This document shows, in pieces, positions 34,550-42,806 of a DNA stretch of 64,000 nucleotides. A model generated the notes under the pieces. The model saw only the letters and a program-made list of their open reading frames with translations, had not been told where the DNA came from and did no database searches. The first letter of the stretch is position 1; each line of letters begins with the position of its first letter. Position numbers and translations under genes: made by a program. The stretch is from Mesorhizobium sp. (GTDB lineage: Bacteria; Pseudomonadota; Alphaproteobacteria; Rhizobiales; Rhizobiaceae), in NCBI RefSeq assembly GCF_004962245.1, contig NZ_SUHQ01000009.1, positions 153,228 to 217,227 of the forward strand. Reading direction: 5' to 3'.

Positions 34550-34906
34550 TTGACGATCACGATGTACGGCATCACTAACTGCGACACGATCAAGAAGGCG
34601 CGGGTCTGGCTGGAGAGCCATGACGTCGCCTACCGCTTTCACGACTACAGGGTCGAAGGGCTCGACGCGCAACGGCTCGACGGCTGGTCCGGCAAGGTCG
34701 GCTGGGAAGTCCTGCTCAACAAGGCGAGCACGACGTTTCGCGAACTGGCGGACAAGGACAAGATGAGCCTCGATGAGAAGAAGGCCAAGGCACTGATGCT
34801 GGCCAAACCGACCATGATCAAGCGGCCGGTTCTCGATCTTGGCGATCGCATCCTCGTCGGCTTTAAGCCTGATGTCTATCAGCAGGTAGTGGGTGGGTTG
34901 AAGTAG
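34550..34906 (+). CDS. ArsC/Spx-like thioredoxin-fold protein (YffB type)
   Basis: A 118-residue protein with MYGITNCDTIKKARVWLESHDVAYRFHDYR, a single Cys near the N-terminus as in the YffB group, and the C-terminal KRPVLDLGDRILVGFKPDVY. It is probably a glutathione-dependent reductase or an RNA polymerase-interacting protein, unlike arsenate reductases that need more cysteines. TTG at 34550 has GAGGGA upstream; the ATG at 34562 is an alternative. Confidence 0.85.
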   Translation: MTITMYGITNCDTIKKARVWLESHDVAYRFHDYRVEGLDAQRLDGWSGKVGWEVLLNKASTTFRELADKDKMSLDEKKAKALMLAKPTMIKRPVLDLGDRILVGFKPDVYQQVVGGLK

Positions 34907-34925
34907 GTGTAGCGCCGCGCGGGCC

Positions 34926-36422
34926 TCAATTCCGCCAGGCGAATTGGGTCGCGGGGAAGACCTTGGCCTGCCTGGCCGACAGCGCGTCCCACGCTTCGCG
35001 GTCGCGTCGGTCCGGTTCGATCGTCTCGACGATGCTCGTCATGGCGTTCGCGGCCCCGGCAAAACTCTCGAACCATCCGACTCCGACCGCGGCGCTGATG
35101 GCTGCGCCGAGGGAGGAAGCTTCAGCATTGTGACCCTTATGGATCGAGATCCCGGTTGCGTCCGCGATCATCTTTGTCCAAAGTTTGCTGTTGGCGCCGC
35201 CGCCGATCGCCACCATTTGCGCCGGCGAAAGACCATGGCTGCGCATCTCTTCGAGAGCCCGGGCGGTTTGCAGCGTCATCGCCTCGAGCCCCGCGCGATA
35301 AAAGTGACCGAGCGTGTGCGAGGGGTGCATGCCGATGAAGCTCGCGCGTGCGCTCGGATCCCAATGCGGGTCCATGCAGCCGACCAGGGTGGTGCCGGCG
35401 AGAAGTCCGTCCGAGCCGATCGGGACAGCCGCCGCTTCCCGTTCCAGGCGGTCGAAGATCGCCGGATCGGAGCGTCCGCCGGCAAACGTGTCGACGAACC
35501 AGTTGACGAAATAGACACCCGCCCGCTGCACTGCCTCGAGGAAATAGCCATCGCCTGTCGGCGAGGTCATGGTACGCCAGAAGGCGCCGACCACCGGTTC
35601 CCGCGACCAGATTCCCGCGATGATCGCAGTTCCGAGATTGAGATAGACGACGCCGTCGCGCATGGCATTGACGCCGAGCCCGGCGCATTGCCCGTCACCG
35701 CCGGCGGCAATCACCGGCGTTCCCTCGGCAAGGCCCGTTGCCGCGGCGGCCGCGGCATGAACGGTCCCGACCCGCGTGCCGGACCGTACCGCATTGGGAA
35801 GTTGCGACGGCTTGATGCCGAGATGATCGAGGATCGGCTGCGACCATGCCTTGCGCGAGATGTCGAAGAGACCGAACGGATCGGCGCTCGTCCAGCTCGC
35901 ACTCGGCGTTCCCGTCAGTTTCAGCGTCAGATAGCCATGCACGTCGAGGATTTTGTCAGCGTGATCCAACCGTTTCGGCTCGTTCTCGCGCAGCCATTTC
36001 AGGCGGTAGACGACCGGCGTCACGTCGATCGGCTTGCCGGTGATCGCGTGCAGCCGCTCACGGCCGATCTCAGCCGCGAAACGGTCGACCAGCCCGGCGG
36101 CACGTTCGTCGAGCCACAGGCTCGCGGGTCCGATCGGCTCGCCGGCGCCGTCGATGAGGGCAACGGTCTCGCGCTGGTTGGAGATCGCGATACCGGCGAT
36201 GCGTTTTGCATCGACTGCGCCGACAAGCTGTCGCAGCGCTGCCGTTGCGGCCCGCCACCAGTCGGTGACCTCCTGCTCGACATAGTCCGGCCTCGGCTTC
36301 ATCAGATCGAGCGGTGCGCGGCCTTCCGCGACGGCTCGTCCGTCCCGGCTCCAGGCAATCGCCTTGCAGGATTGCGTGGAACTGTCGAGGCCGACGACAA
36401 GAGGTCCGTCGCTGCTGCCCAT
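34926..36422 (-). CDS. FGGY-family carbohydrate kinase (xylulokinase-like), second
   Basis: A 498-residue kinase with VVGLDSSTQSCKAIAWSRDG at the N-terminus, NQRETVALID, AGGDGQCAGLG and AIGGGANSKLWTKMIADATG at the C-domain. It phosphorylates a sugar or polyol. GGGAGGACAATC precedes the ATG. It lies downstream of the SorC gene at 36461 on the same strand with a 38-bp gap, so the regulator and kinase share a transcript. The dehydrogenase and HAD genes are divergent from that pair. It is a paralogue of the kinase at 3184-4680, but the clusters differ in the dehydrogenase used. Confidence 0.9.
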   Translation of the reverse strand: MGSSDGPLVVGLDSSTQSCKAIAWSRDGRAVAEGRAPLDLMKPRPDYVEQEVTDWWRAATAALRQLVGAVDAKRIAGIAISNQRETVALIDGAGEPIGPASLWLDERAAGLVDRFAAEIGRERLHAITGKPIDVTPVVYRLKWLRENEPKRLDHADKILDVHGYLTLKLTGTPSASWTSADPFGLFDISRKAWSQPILDHLGIKPSQLPNAVRSGTRVGTVHAAAAAATGLAEGTPVIAAGGDGQCAGLGVNAMRDGVVYLNLGTAIIAGIWSREPVVGAFWRTMTSPTGDGYFLEAVQRAGVYFVNWFVDTFAGGRSDPAIFDRLEREAAAVPIGSDGLLAGTTLVGCMDPHWDPSARASFIGMHPSHTLGHFYRAGLEAMTLQTARALEEMRSHGLSPAQMVAIGGGANSKLWTKMIADATGISIHKGHNAEASSLGAAISAAVGVGWFESFAGAANAMTSIVETIEPDRRDREAWDALSARQAKVFPATQFAWRN

Positions 36423-36460
36423 GATTGTCCTCCCGAGACGATGAGTTCCGCCGAGTCTGG

Positions 36461-37444
36461 CTATTCCAAGAGAATGTTCGCGGTGGCCAGGTCGGTGACA
36501 AAATGTGTCGCGTATCCGCCGCCGAGCCCAGCCCTGATCGCCCCGATCTTGCGGGCGCCACCGGCTGCACAGATGCGGACAGGCACCGCTTTCAGTTCGT
36601 CGAGCGTGATGCCGACGGTGCGTCCATCGAGCGGAGTTGCGAAAGCAGCCCCTTGAGCGTCGATGAACCGCCCGATGATCACCCCGAGCGCTCCCTGTTC
36701 GATCATGCCGGCAAGCGCGGCGGCATCCGATATCCCGGCTCGGGCATAGGTGCTCTCCGGCCCGATATCGCCGATCCCGAAGATGACCTTGCCGGCGGCA
36801 TGTATCATGCGGAACTGGTTGACGAGCATCGGCTCCTGCATGAGTTCGTCGTGCAGCTTGTCGGTGGAGACGATCGCCGGGGCAAGCAGGTTGATGCAGC
36901 GGGCACCGAGCCGATTGGCCATCAGCGAGGTGCAGAATTCCGGCGAGAAATCGCTGGTGCCGATCGAGCTTCCCGAGAGCTGGACGACGGTGAGGTTCCT
37001 GTTATGCCGTAGCCGTGGGATCGAGCGGGCGGCAGCGAGCACGGTTTTTCCCCAGGCAACGCCGATCGTGTCGCCCGGATCGACCATGGACGCGAGCAAC
37101 CGTCCTGCCGCCTCGCCGATGCGGCGGTCGGCATCGCTGGGATCGAGGTCGGGGATAACCGCCGCGCCGCGGAGCCCGTATTTTTCCATGAGACGCCGCG
37201 AGGTCGAGGTGCGGGCAAAAGCGTCGTGGTCGACCTGCACGGCGACCAGTCCGCTTTCGCGCGCCTCCTGCAGATAGTTTACCACGCTCGCCCTGGAGAG
37301 GTTCATAACCTTGGCCACATCGCTCTGGTTAAGCTGGTCGACATAGTAGAGCCAGGCAGCCCACGCCACCGCGCTGTCGAATTCGGACGGCAGTGCCGAG
37401 AGCCCGGAGGGGCGGACCAGGTCGATGTCGGCATCGGCATTCAT
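36461..37444 (-). CDS. SorC/DeoR-family sugar-binding regulator, second
   Basis: About 327 residues. The N-terminal helix-turn-helix (AAWLYYVDQLNQSDVAKVMNLSRASVVNYLQEARESGLV) is followed by a SorC effector domain with GDTIGVAWGKTVLAAARSI and VVQLSGSSIG. The ATG at 37444 has AAAAAGGGAC before it; a longer start at 37516 would cross the promoter region. It is divergent from the glycerol-1-phosphate-dehydrogenase-like gene at 37584 and probably regulates both directions. Confidence 0.9.
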   Translation of the reverse strand: MNADADIDLVRPSGLSALPSEFDSAVAWAAWLYYVDQLNQSDVAKVMNLSRASVVNYLQEARESGLVAVQVDHDAFARTSTSRRLMEKYGLRGAAVIPDLDPSDADRRIGEAAGRLLASMVDPGDTIGVAWGKTVLAAARSIPRLRHNRNLTVVQLSGSSIGTSDFSPEFCTSLMANRLGARCINLLAPAIVSTDKLHDELMQEPMLVNQFRMIHAAGKVIFGIGDIGPESTYARAGISDAAALAGMIEQGALGVIIGRFIDAQGAAFATPLDGRTVGITLDELKAVPVRICAAGGARKIGAIRAGLGGGYATHFVTDLATANILLE

Positions 37445-37496
37445 GTCCCTTTTTCCGCAGGTTTGCAGAATGAAGTCAAGCGTTGCGGGTACATAC

Positions 37497-37525
37497 TTGA
37501 CAAAAGACATGGGCAAGTGACTATT
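37497..37525 (+). promoter_or_regulatory. Promoter of the dehydrogenase-HAD unit
   Basis: TTGACA (37497-37502), a perfect -35 box, 17 bp and ACTATT (37520-37525) lie 59 bp before the dehydrogenase start at 37584. It is in the gap between divergent genes, where the SorC protein at 36461-37444 would act. Confidence 0.6.
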
Positions 37526-37583
37526 GTTTGATCGCGCAGCGCGCCTGCGTCTCGATTAGAGAGTTGCCCCAGAAGAGGACGCC

Positions 37584-38912
37584 ATGACGAATCCGGCAGC
37601 CGGATCCTGGACGACATTGATCGACGACATTTTGGACGGGAACTGGACCAGCCCGGAGACCGGTAAAAAGGCCGTGGTGCCGTATGACCGGATTGTCATC
37701 GAAGAAAGCCTCGAAGGGCGGGCGGCCGATCTCGTTTCGGAGCTCGATCTAGGCGAGAGGTTCACGGTCGTTGCCGATGCCGCGACCTATGATGCGCTTG
37801 GCGAACGCGTCGCGCGCGAATTGAAGACGCTCGGCCCTGTCGATGTCCTGATATTGGATCACCCACACGCCGACATGGCCAATGTCGAAAGCCTAGCCGT
37901 CAAACTCGCGGATGCGGATGCCGTGGTCGCGGTCGGTTCCGGCACGATCAACGATCTCTGCAAGTTCGTCACCGGAAGGAATGAACGGCGCTATTGCGTG
38001 TTCGGGACGGCCGGTTCGATGAACGGCTACACATCGACGACCGCGTCCATCACGCTTGAAAGCGGCCTGAAAGTATCGCTCCCCTCCCATGCGCCGTCAG
38101 GCTTTTTCGTCGATCTCGGCGTCTCTGCTGCCGCCCCGACCTATCTGTCGGCGGCGGGGTTTGGTGACTGCCTTTGCCGCTCGGTCGCCCAGATCGACTG
38201 GTGGATGTCGCACCGTCTGCTTGGCACCGCCTACCATCAGGTACCGTTTCTCATCCAGGAAAAGGATGAGGCGGCGCTCAACGAGCGTGCGGCAAAGCTT
38301 GCCGAACACGACATCGAGGCGAATGGTTATCTCTACCGCGTGCTGACGCTCTGCGGCCTCGGCATTTCCTTCACCGGCGTCTCCAACCACGGTTCGATGG
38401 GCGAGCATCAGATATCGCACTACATCGACTGCTTCGCCGGCGGGCGCCACCCCGGTACGCTCCACGGCACCCAGGTTGGCGTCGCTTCACTCACCATGGC
38501 GCGATTGCAGCAAGCAATGCTTGCAAGCGACAAGCCGCCGGTGTTGAAGGCGACGAAGATCGATCCCGACGACATGGTCCGCCGCATGGGGCCGGCTGTC
38601 GCCGCCCAATGTCTCGACGAACTGAAGAAGAAGGCCTTCGACGGGAATGCCGCCGCCGCATTCAACGAGCGCCTGCAGGAGCTCTGGCCGACGCTCAGGC
38701 AGGAGCTCAAGCAATTCATGGTGCCGGTCGACGAGATGCAGCGCCTGCTGAAATCTACCGGCGGCCCGGTCTCAGCGGCCGAATTGGGCACGCCAGCCAA
38801 TTTCTATCGCGAAGCCGTCATTCATTGCCGGGAGATGCGCAATCGCTTCTCGTTCCTCGACATTGCTGCGGATGCAGGAATGCTGGAGGATTTTGCTCGC
38901 GGGGAAGCCTGA
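37584..38912 (+). CDS. Glycerol-1-phosphate-dehydrogenase-like (AraM/EgsA family) oxidoreductase
   Basis: A 442-residue protein of the iron-alcohol-dehydrogenase-like group nearest to sn-glycerol-1-phosphate dehydrogenase. It has VVAVGSGTINDLCKFVTG (NAD-binding glycine region), FGTAGSMNGYTSTTAS, metal-binding D in GFGDCLCRS, and H in NHGSMGEHQISHYID and HPGTLHGTQVG. Archaeal G1P dehydrogenases make lipids; bacterial ones have varied roles. Here, in a polyol cluster, it probably oxidises a phosphorylated or free polyol. It is followed after 4 bp by the HAD gene. Confidence 0.85.
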   Translation: MTNPAAGSWTTLIDDILDGNWTSPETGKKAVVPYDRIVIEESLEGRAADLVSELDLGERFTVVADAATYDALGERVARELKTLGPVDVLILDHPHADMANVESLAVKLADADAVVAVGSGTINDLCKFVTGRNERRYCVFGTAGSMNGYTSTTASITLESGLKVSLPSHAPSGFFVDLGVSAAAPTYLSAAGFGDCLCRSVAQIDWWMSHRLLGTAYHQVPFLIQEKDEAALNERAAKLAEHDIEANGYLYRVLTLCGLGISFTGVSNHGSMGEHQISHYIDCFAGGRHPGTLHGTQVGVASLTMARLQQAMLASDKPPVLKATKIDPDDMVRRMGPAVAAQCLDELKKKAFDGNAAAAFNERLQELWPTLRQELKQFMVPVDEMQRLLKSTGGPVSAAELGTPANFYREAVIHCREMRNRFSFLDIAADAGMLEDFARGEA

Positions 38913-38916
38913 CCGG

Positions 38917-39720
38917 ATGCGCGACCTCGTCGAATTCGGCCCTGAAGCTGCGTCGCGCATTCGCGGCGTCTTCTGCGATATCGACGATACGTTGACGACC
39001 GAGGGTCGTCTTCCGGCCGATGCCTACCGTGCGCTCGAACGACTGCACGAGGCAGGCCTCGTCGTTGCTCCCATTACCGGGAGACCCGCGGGCTGGTGCG
39101 ACATGATTGCCCGGTTCTGGCCGGTGACGGGCGTTGTCGGCGAAAATGGCGCTTTTTACTTCGCCTATGATCAGCCAGCGCGAAAGATGGTCCGGGTTTT
39201 CGCGGCGAGCGCTGAGGAACGCCGGGAAAACAGGCGCAGGCTCGCCGAACTGGAACAACGCATTGTCCGGGAAGTGCCGGGTTCGGCCGTGTCCGCCGAC
39301 CAGCAATATCGCGAAGCCGATCTGGCCATCGACTTTTGCGAAGATGTTCCGGCGCTGCCGATGTCCGATGCCAGGCGCATCAAGCAGATGTTCGAGGAAG
39401 CCGGCGCTGTCGCCAAGATTTCGTCGATCCATGTGAACGGCTGGTTTGGCCGGTACGACAAGCTGTCGATGACGCGTCGCTTTGCGAGCGAGAGACTCGG
39501 GACCGATCTCGATGTTGAAAGACAGGCCTATGCATTCGTCGGAGACAGCCCGAACGATGCGCCGATGTTCGGGTTCTTTCCGAACTCGTTCGGGGTCGCG
39601 AATGTGATGGATTTCCAGGGACAGATCGACGCCGAACCCGCTTTCGTCGCCACCTCGCGGGGTGGCCGCGGCTTCGTCGAGATTGCCGACATCATTCTGG
39701 CAAACCGGAGGTCGGGGTAG
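38917..39720 (+). CDS. HAD-superfamily phosphatase (type IIB)
   Basis: About 267 residues. Motif I is FCDIDDTLTTEGRLP near residue 18, motif II PITGRPAGW, and motif IV FVGDSPNDAPMFGFFPNSFGVAN. The cap inserted between resembles sucrose- and mannosyl-phosphoglycerate phosphatases. It removes phosphate from a sugar or polyol phosphate. The start is ATG 38917, 4 bp after the dehydrogenase stop, so the two are an operon. A dehydrogenase next to a phosphatase could convert a phosphorylated intermediate to a free product. Confidence 0.88.
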   Translation: MRDLVEFGPEAASRIRGVFCDIDDTLTTEGRLPADAYRALERLHEAGLVVAPITGRPAGWCDMIARFWPVTGVVGENGAFYFAYDQPARKMVRVFAASAEERRENRRRLAELEQRIVREVPGSAVSADQQYREADLAIDFCEDVPALPMSDARRIKQMFEEAGAVAKISSIHVNGWFGRYDKLSMTRRFASERLGTDLDVERQAYAFVGDSPNDAPMFGFFPNSFGVANVMDFQGQIDAEPAFVATSRGGRGFVEIADIILANRRSG

Positions 39721-39909
39721 CCTGATTGGCCGGCGCGAAGTGGACCGCTCGGAAAAGACGCAAAGGATGTTCTGCAGGCGATGGAACAGAACCAGGGACG
39801 GCTTAGGGAGGACTCGGTGGCAATTTGCTTTCAGATGAAAGCGAATGCGATGTTCCGGACAACACCGCGCAGCACCTTCGCTTGCTGCAGCGATCCCGGC
39901 CCGCGGATG
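39721..39909. other. Convergent intergenic gap
   Basis: No gene or clear terminator hairpin is visible between the HAD gene and the convergent third SorC gene (189 bp). Confidence 0.4.
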
Positions 39910-40830
39910 TCAGAGCGAACTGCCCGTCTCCTGGTCGGTGATGAGGCCGGTGAAGAATCCCTTTTCCAGGAGCTTGGCCATGATGCCGATCTTGTTCTTT
40001 CCGCCGGAAACGAGGATGCGTTTGGGAATGTTCAGTGTGTCGAGAGGATAAACCCCGACGATGCGTTCGTTGACGGGATGGTCGACGAGTTCGGCGTTCC
40101 GGTCGAAGAAATAGCCGAGAAAGTTCCCGATCGGCTTCATTCTCAGGATGTCGTCGAATTCCTCGTCCGTCATGTAACCGACGCTCCGAAGCGTCGAGCT
40201 GGTTGTGCCGCCGACGCTCATGAGCGCAAGGTCGGCATTCAGCGCCTTCTGGATAACCTCACGCGCGCTCGGCTGCTGCAGGATCGTCTCGCGGCTTTCG
40301 CGGCTGTCGCAGATGATGGGTCCGGGGAGATAATAGGATTCGGCCTGAGTGCGCTGGGCAAAGACGGCGGCGGCGTCGTATTTGTCGATCGACGACCGGC
40401 GCGACAGAGAGCCGAGAAGCGGTACGACGGTAACGTTCCTGAGCGTCACCGGTTCGATGTTGGACGCGAGCCATCTCATGGTTCGGCCCCACGCCATGGC
40501 GACTGTCATGTCGTCCCTGAGCAGCGTCTCGACGGTCTGCGCGGCATAGATGCCGATCACTTCGGAGAGGCCGAGCTCCGAGCCGGTGTCATCAGGCGTG
40601 ATGCTGCATATGTCGAGCCGGTACTTCCGCCTGAGCTGTTCTTCCATTTCGAGGGCTTGGGACGTCCCGGCGTTGATGCGGATCGAGACGATGCCGCGCT
40701 CCTTCGCCTCGGCCAGCAGCCTGTGGATCTTGGTGCGATTGATCTGCAGCCGCTCGGCGATGGCCTGCTGCGTTTCGCCCAGCACGAAATATTGATGGGC
40801 AACCCGTGCCAGAAGGCCGATCGACGTCAT
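39910..40830 (-). CDS. SorC/DeoR-family sugar-binding regulator, third
   Basis: About 306 residues. The helix-turn-helix is LARVAHQYFVLGETQQAIAERLQINRTKIHRLLAEAKERG; the effector domain has VAMAWGRTMRWLASNI and VVPLLGSLSRRSSIDKY. The ATG at 40830 has GGAG seven bases upstream; the longer frame to 40956 crosses operator sequence. It is divergent from the CUT1 importer and two TGAACA-containing operator copies lie between them. The cluster thus has one SorC gene near each divergent unit. Confidence 0.9.
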   Translation of the reverse strand: MTSIGLLARVAHQYFVLGETQQAIAERLQINRTKIHRLLAEAKERGIVSIRINAGTSQALEMEEQLRRKYRLDICSITPDDTGSELGLSEVIGIYAAQTVETLLRDDMTVAMAWGRTMRWLASNIEPVTLRNVTVVPLLGSLSRRSSIDKYDAAAVFAQRTQAESYYLPGPIICDSRESRETILQQPSAREVIQKALNADLALMSVGGTTSSTLRSVGYMTDEEFDDILRMKPIGNFLGYFFDRNAELVDHPVNERIVGVYPLDTLNIPKRILVSGGKNKIGIMAKLLEKGFFTGLITDQETGSSL

Positions 40831-40922
40831 GAGGGTTCTCCGATGCTGGTGGCGCACCCGTCCGAACGCCGCTGTCGCCGGCCAACAAGTGCTTGCCACG
40901 GACATGGTGACGATATAGCATT

Positions 40923-40956
40923 TGAACAAATGCACAAGATATGAACATTTGTGCAT
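40923..40956. promoter_or_regulatory. Doublet SorC-type operator (TGNACAAATGNNCA)
   Basis: TGAACAAATGCACA (40923-40936) and, inverted, TGCACAAATGTTCA (complement of 40942-40955) share the pseudo-palindrome TGNACAAATGNNCA. Their starts are 19 bp apart, and ATGCACAA (40930-40937) pairs with TTGTGCAT (40949-40956). They lie between the third SorC gene and the importer. Confidence 0.55.
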
Positions 40957-40985
40957 CGCAAAACGAAGCGGTTCGGGAGGAACGC

Positions 40986-41873
40986 GTGCGGGTTGCCCAA
41001 GCCAGACGTTTCGTCATTTCGGATCATCCGCTGCCCTGGCTGCTGCCGCTGGTGGCAATCCTGCTTGTCTTCACTGTCTATCCCCTGATCTACAACATCT
41101 GGCTGAGCTTCCACGAATTCGTCCCGCGCAGGCGGGCGCTTGAATTCGTCGGAATGGAAAACTGGGTGCAGCTCTGGAACGATACGCGGTTCTGGCAGTC
41201 GCTCGTCATCACCTTCACCTATTTCGCCATCGCGCTGGTCTTTGAACTGGTGCTCGGCATGGCGATCGCGCTGCTCCTGGACAGCGACGGCTTCGGTTTC
41301 GGCTTTCTGCGCGGCGTGCTGACGATGACGCTCGTCATCCCGCCGGCCATTGTCGGCATGATGTATCTGCTGATGGAGGATCCGCAGTTCGGGGTGATCA
41401 GCTATCTCCTGCAGTCCATCGGCCTGCTCAATCCGAACAATCCCATCCTCGCCACGGCGTCGACCGCGCTTGCCGGCGTTCTCGTCGCGGAAATCTGGCA
41501 GTGGACGCCGTTCATGGTCCTCATCTTCCTTGCTGGTCTGAGGGCGCTGCCGCCGGAGCCTTACGAGGCCGCGATGATCGACGGTGCGTCATCGTTCCAG
41601 ATTTTCCGGCGCATCACGCTGCCGATGATGTCCAAGGTGATCGCGATCGCCGTCCTGGTCCGCGGCATCGATCTCTTCCGCGTCTTCGACTACGTCTTCG
41701 TCATGACGTCCGGCGGGCCGGGAGCGTCGACCTATTCGCTTTCCCTCTATGCGTGGCAGCAGACGTTCAGCTTCGTAAAATGGGGCTATGGCGCCACGCT
41801 CAGCCTCGTCACCCTCGTGATTATCCTCGTCATTGCCAACCTCTTCATCCGTATCGCGAAGGTGAAATGGTAG
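40986..41873 (+). CDS. CUT1 sugar ABC transporter permease (MalF-like)
   Basis: About 295 residues with six predicted helices and the EAA loop PPEPYEAAMIDGASSFQIFRRITLPMM. GTG at 40986 is favoured because GGGAGGA lies just before it (40975-40981); an ATG at 40941 would put the coding start inside the operator. It pairs with the MalG-like permease at 41875 to form the channel. Carbohydrates of the CUT1 class include polyols and disaccharides. Confidence 0.92.
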   Translation: MRVAQARRFVISDHPLPWLLPLVAILLVFTVYPLIYNIWLSFHEFVPRRRALEFVGMENWVQLWNDTRFWQSLVITFTYFAIALVFELVLGMAIALLLDSDGFGFGFLRGVLTMTLVIPPAIVGMMYLLMEDPQFGVISYLLQSIGLLNPNNPILATASTALAGVLVAEIWQWTPFMVLIFLAGLRALPPEPYEAAMIDGASSFQIFRRITLPMMSKVIAIAVLVRGIDLFRVFDYVFVMTSGGPGASTYSLSLYAWQQTFSFVKWGYGATLSLVTLVIILVIANLFIRIAKVKW

Positions 41874-41874
41874 A

Positions 41875-42747
41875 ATGAACGGCTCCTTCTCGACGCGCAT
41901 GCTTCGCACCATCGCCGCTTGGGTTGTGGTCGCAGTCTTCTTCTTTCCGATCTACTACTGGACGTCGGTGGCGTTCAAACACGGCAATGACATCTTCAAC
42001 CGGCCGCCGAAACTGTTCGCCTTCACGCCGACCTTCGACAATTTCCAGAAGGTGTTCGGAATTTCGCTGGGCAGCGGCGGTATCACCGTTACGCCGGGCG
42101 GCGGCAATTTCTACATGGCGCCCCGCGTCTGGGATTCGATCGTGATCGCGACGCTGTCGACCGTGCTCGCCGTCGCCATCGCCACGGTTGCCGCCTATGC
42201 CCTGTCGCGCATGAACTTCCGCGGCCGGCACAGTTTCGTCGGATGGGTCTTGTCCACGCGCATGATGCCGCCTGTGGCGGTCGCGGTTCCGATGTTCTTC
42301 ATCTACAAGAATTTCGGGCTCATCGACACCTATACCGGCATGGTGCTGATCCATGCGCTGATGAACCTGCCGCTCGCCGTTCTCCTGATGAAGAGCTTCT
42401 TCGACGACATTCCTTCCGAGATCGACGAGAGCGCGATCGTCGATGGCGCCAGCCGCTTTATGATCTTCCGGCGGATTGTGCTACCGATGGCCAAGGGCGG
42501 CATCGCCGCCACGGCAGTCCTCTGCTTCATCTTCAGCTGGACCGAATTCCTCTTTGCGCTGACCCTGACCACCACGTCGCTCAAGACCGTGCCTGTCGTC
42601 TCGTCGACCTTCGTTACCTCGATCGGCACCGCCTGGGGCAACATGGCCGCGCTTGGCGCCGCATCCATCATTCCTGCTTTCATCTTCATTCTGTTGGTTC
42701 AAAAGCATCTCGTGCGCGGTCTCACGATGGGATCGTTGAAACAATAG
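41875..42747 (+). CDS. CUT1 sugar ABC transporter permease (MalG-like)
   Basis: A 290-residue membrane protein beginning one base after its partner's stop. It has an extracellular loop between the first two helices, ISMNFRGRHSF-like TM region near residue 110, and the EAA loop DIPSEIDESAIVDGASRFMIFRRIVLPMAKGG, which contacts the ATPase. It ends VQKHLVRGLTMGSLKQ, typical of MalG proteins. It forms a heterodimer with the permease at 40986. Confidence 0.93.
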   Translation: MNGSFSTRMLRTIAAWVVVAVFFFPIYYWTSVAFKHGNDIFNRPPKLFAFTPTFDNFQKVFGISLGSGGITVTPGGGNFYMAPRVWDSIVIATLSTVLAVAIATVAAYALSRMNFRGRHSFVGWVLSTRMMPPVAVAVPMFFIYKNFGLIDTYTGMVLIHALMNLPLAVLLMKSFFDDIPSEIDESAIVDGASRFMIFRRIVLPMAKGGIAATAVLCFIFSWTEFLFALTLTTTSLKTVPVVSSTFVTSIGTAWGNMAALGAASIIPAFIFILLVQKHLVRGLTMGSLKQ

Positions 42748-42806
42748 ATGGGAGGCTCGAATTCGCAGCCTTGTGAAAATCGCGAATTAAACCGGAGGAG
42801 TAGACA

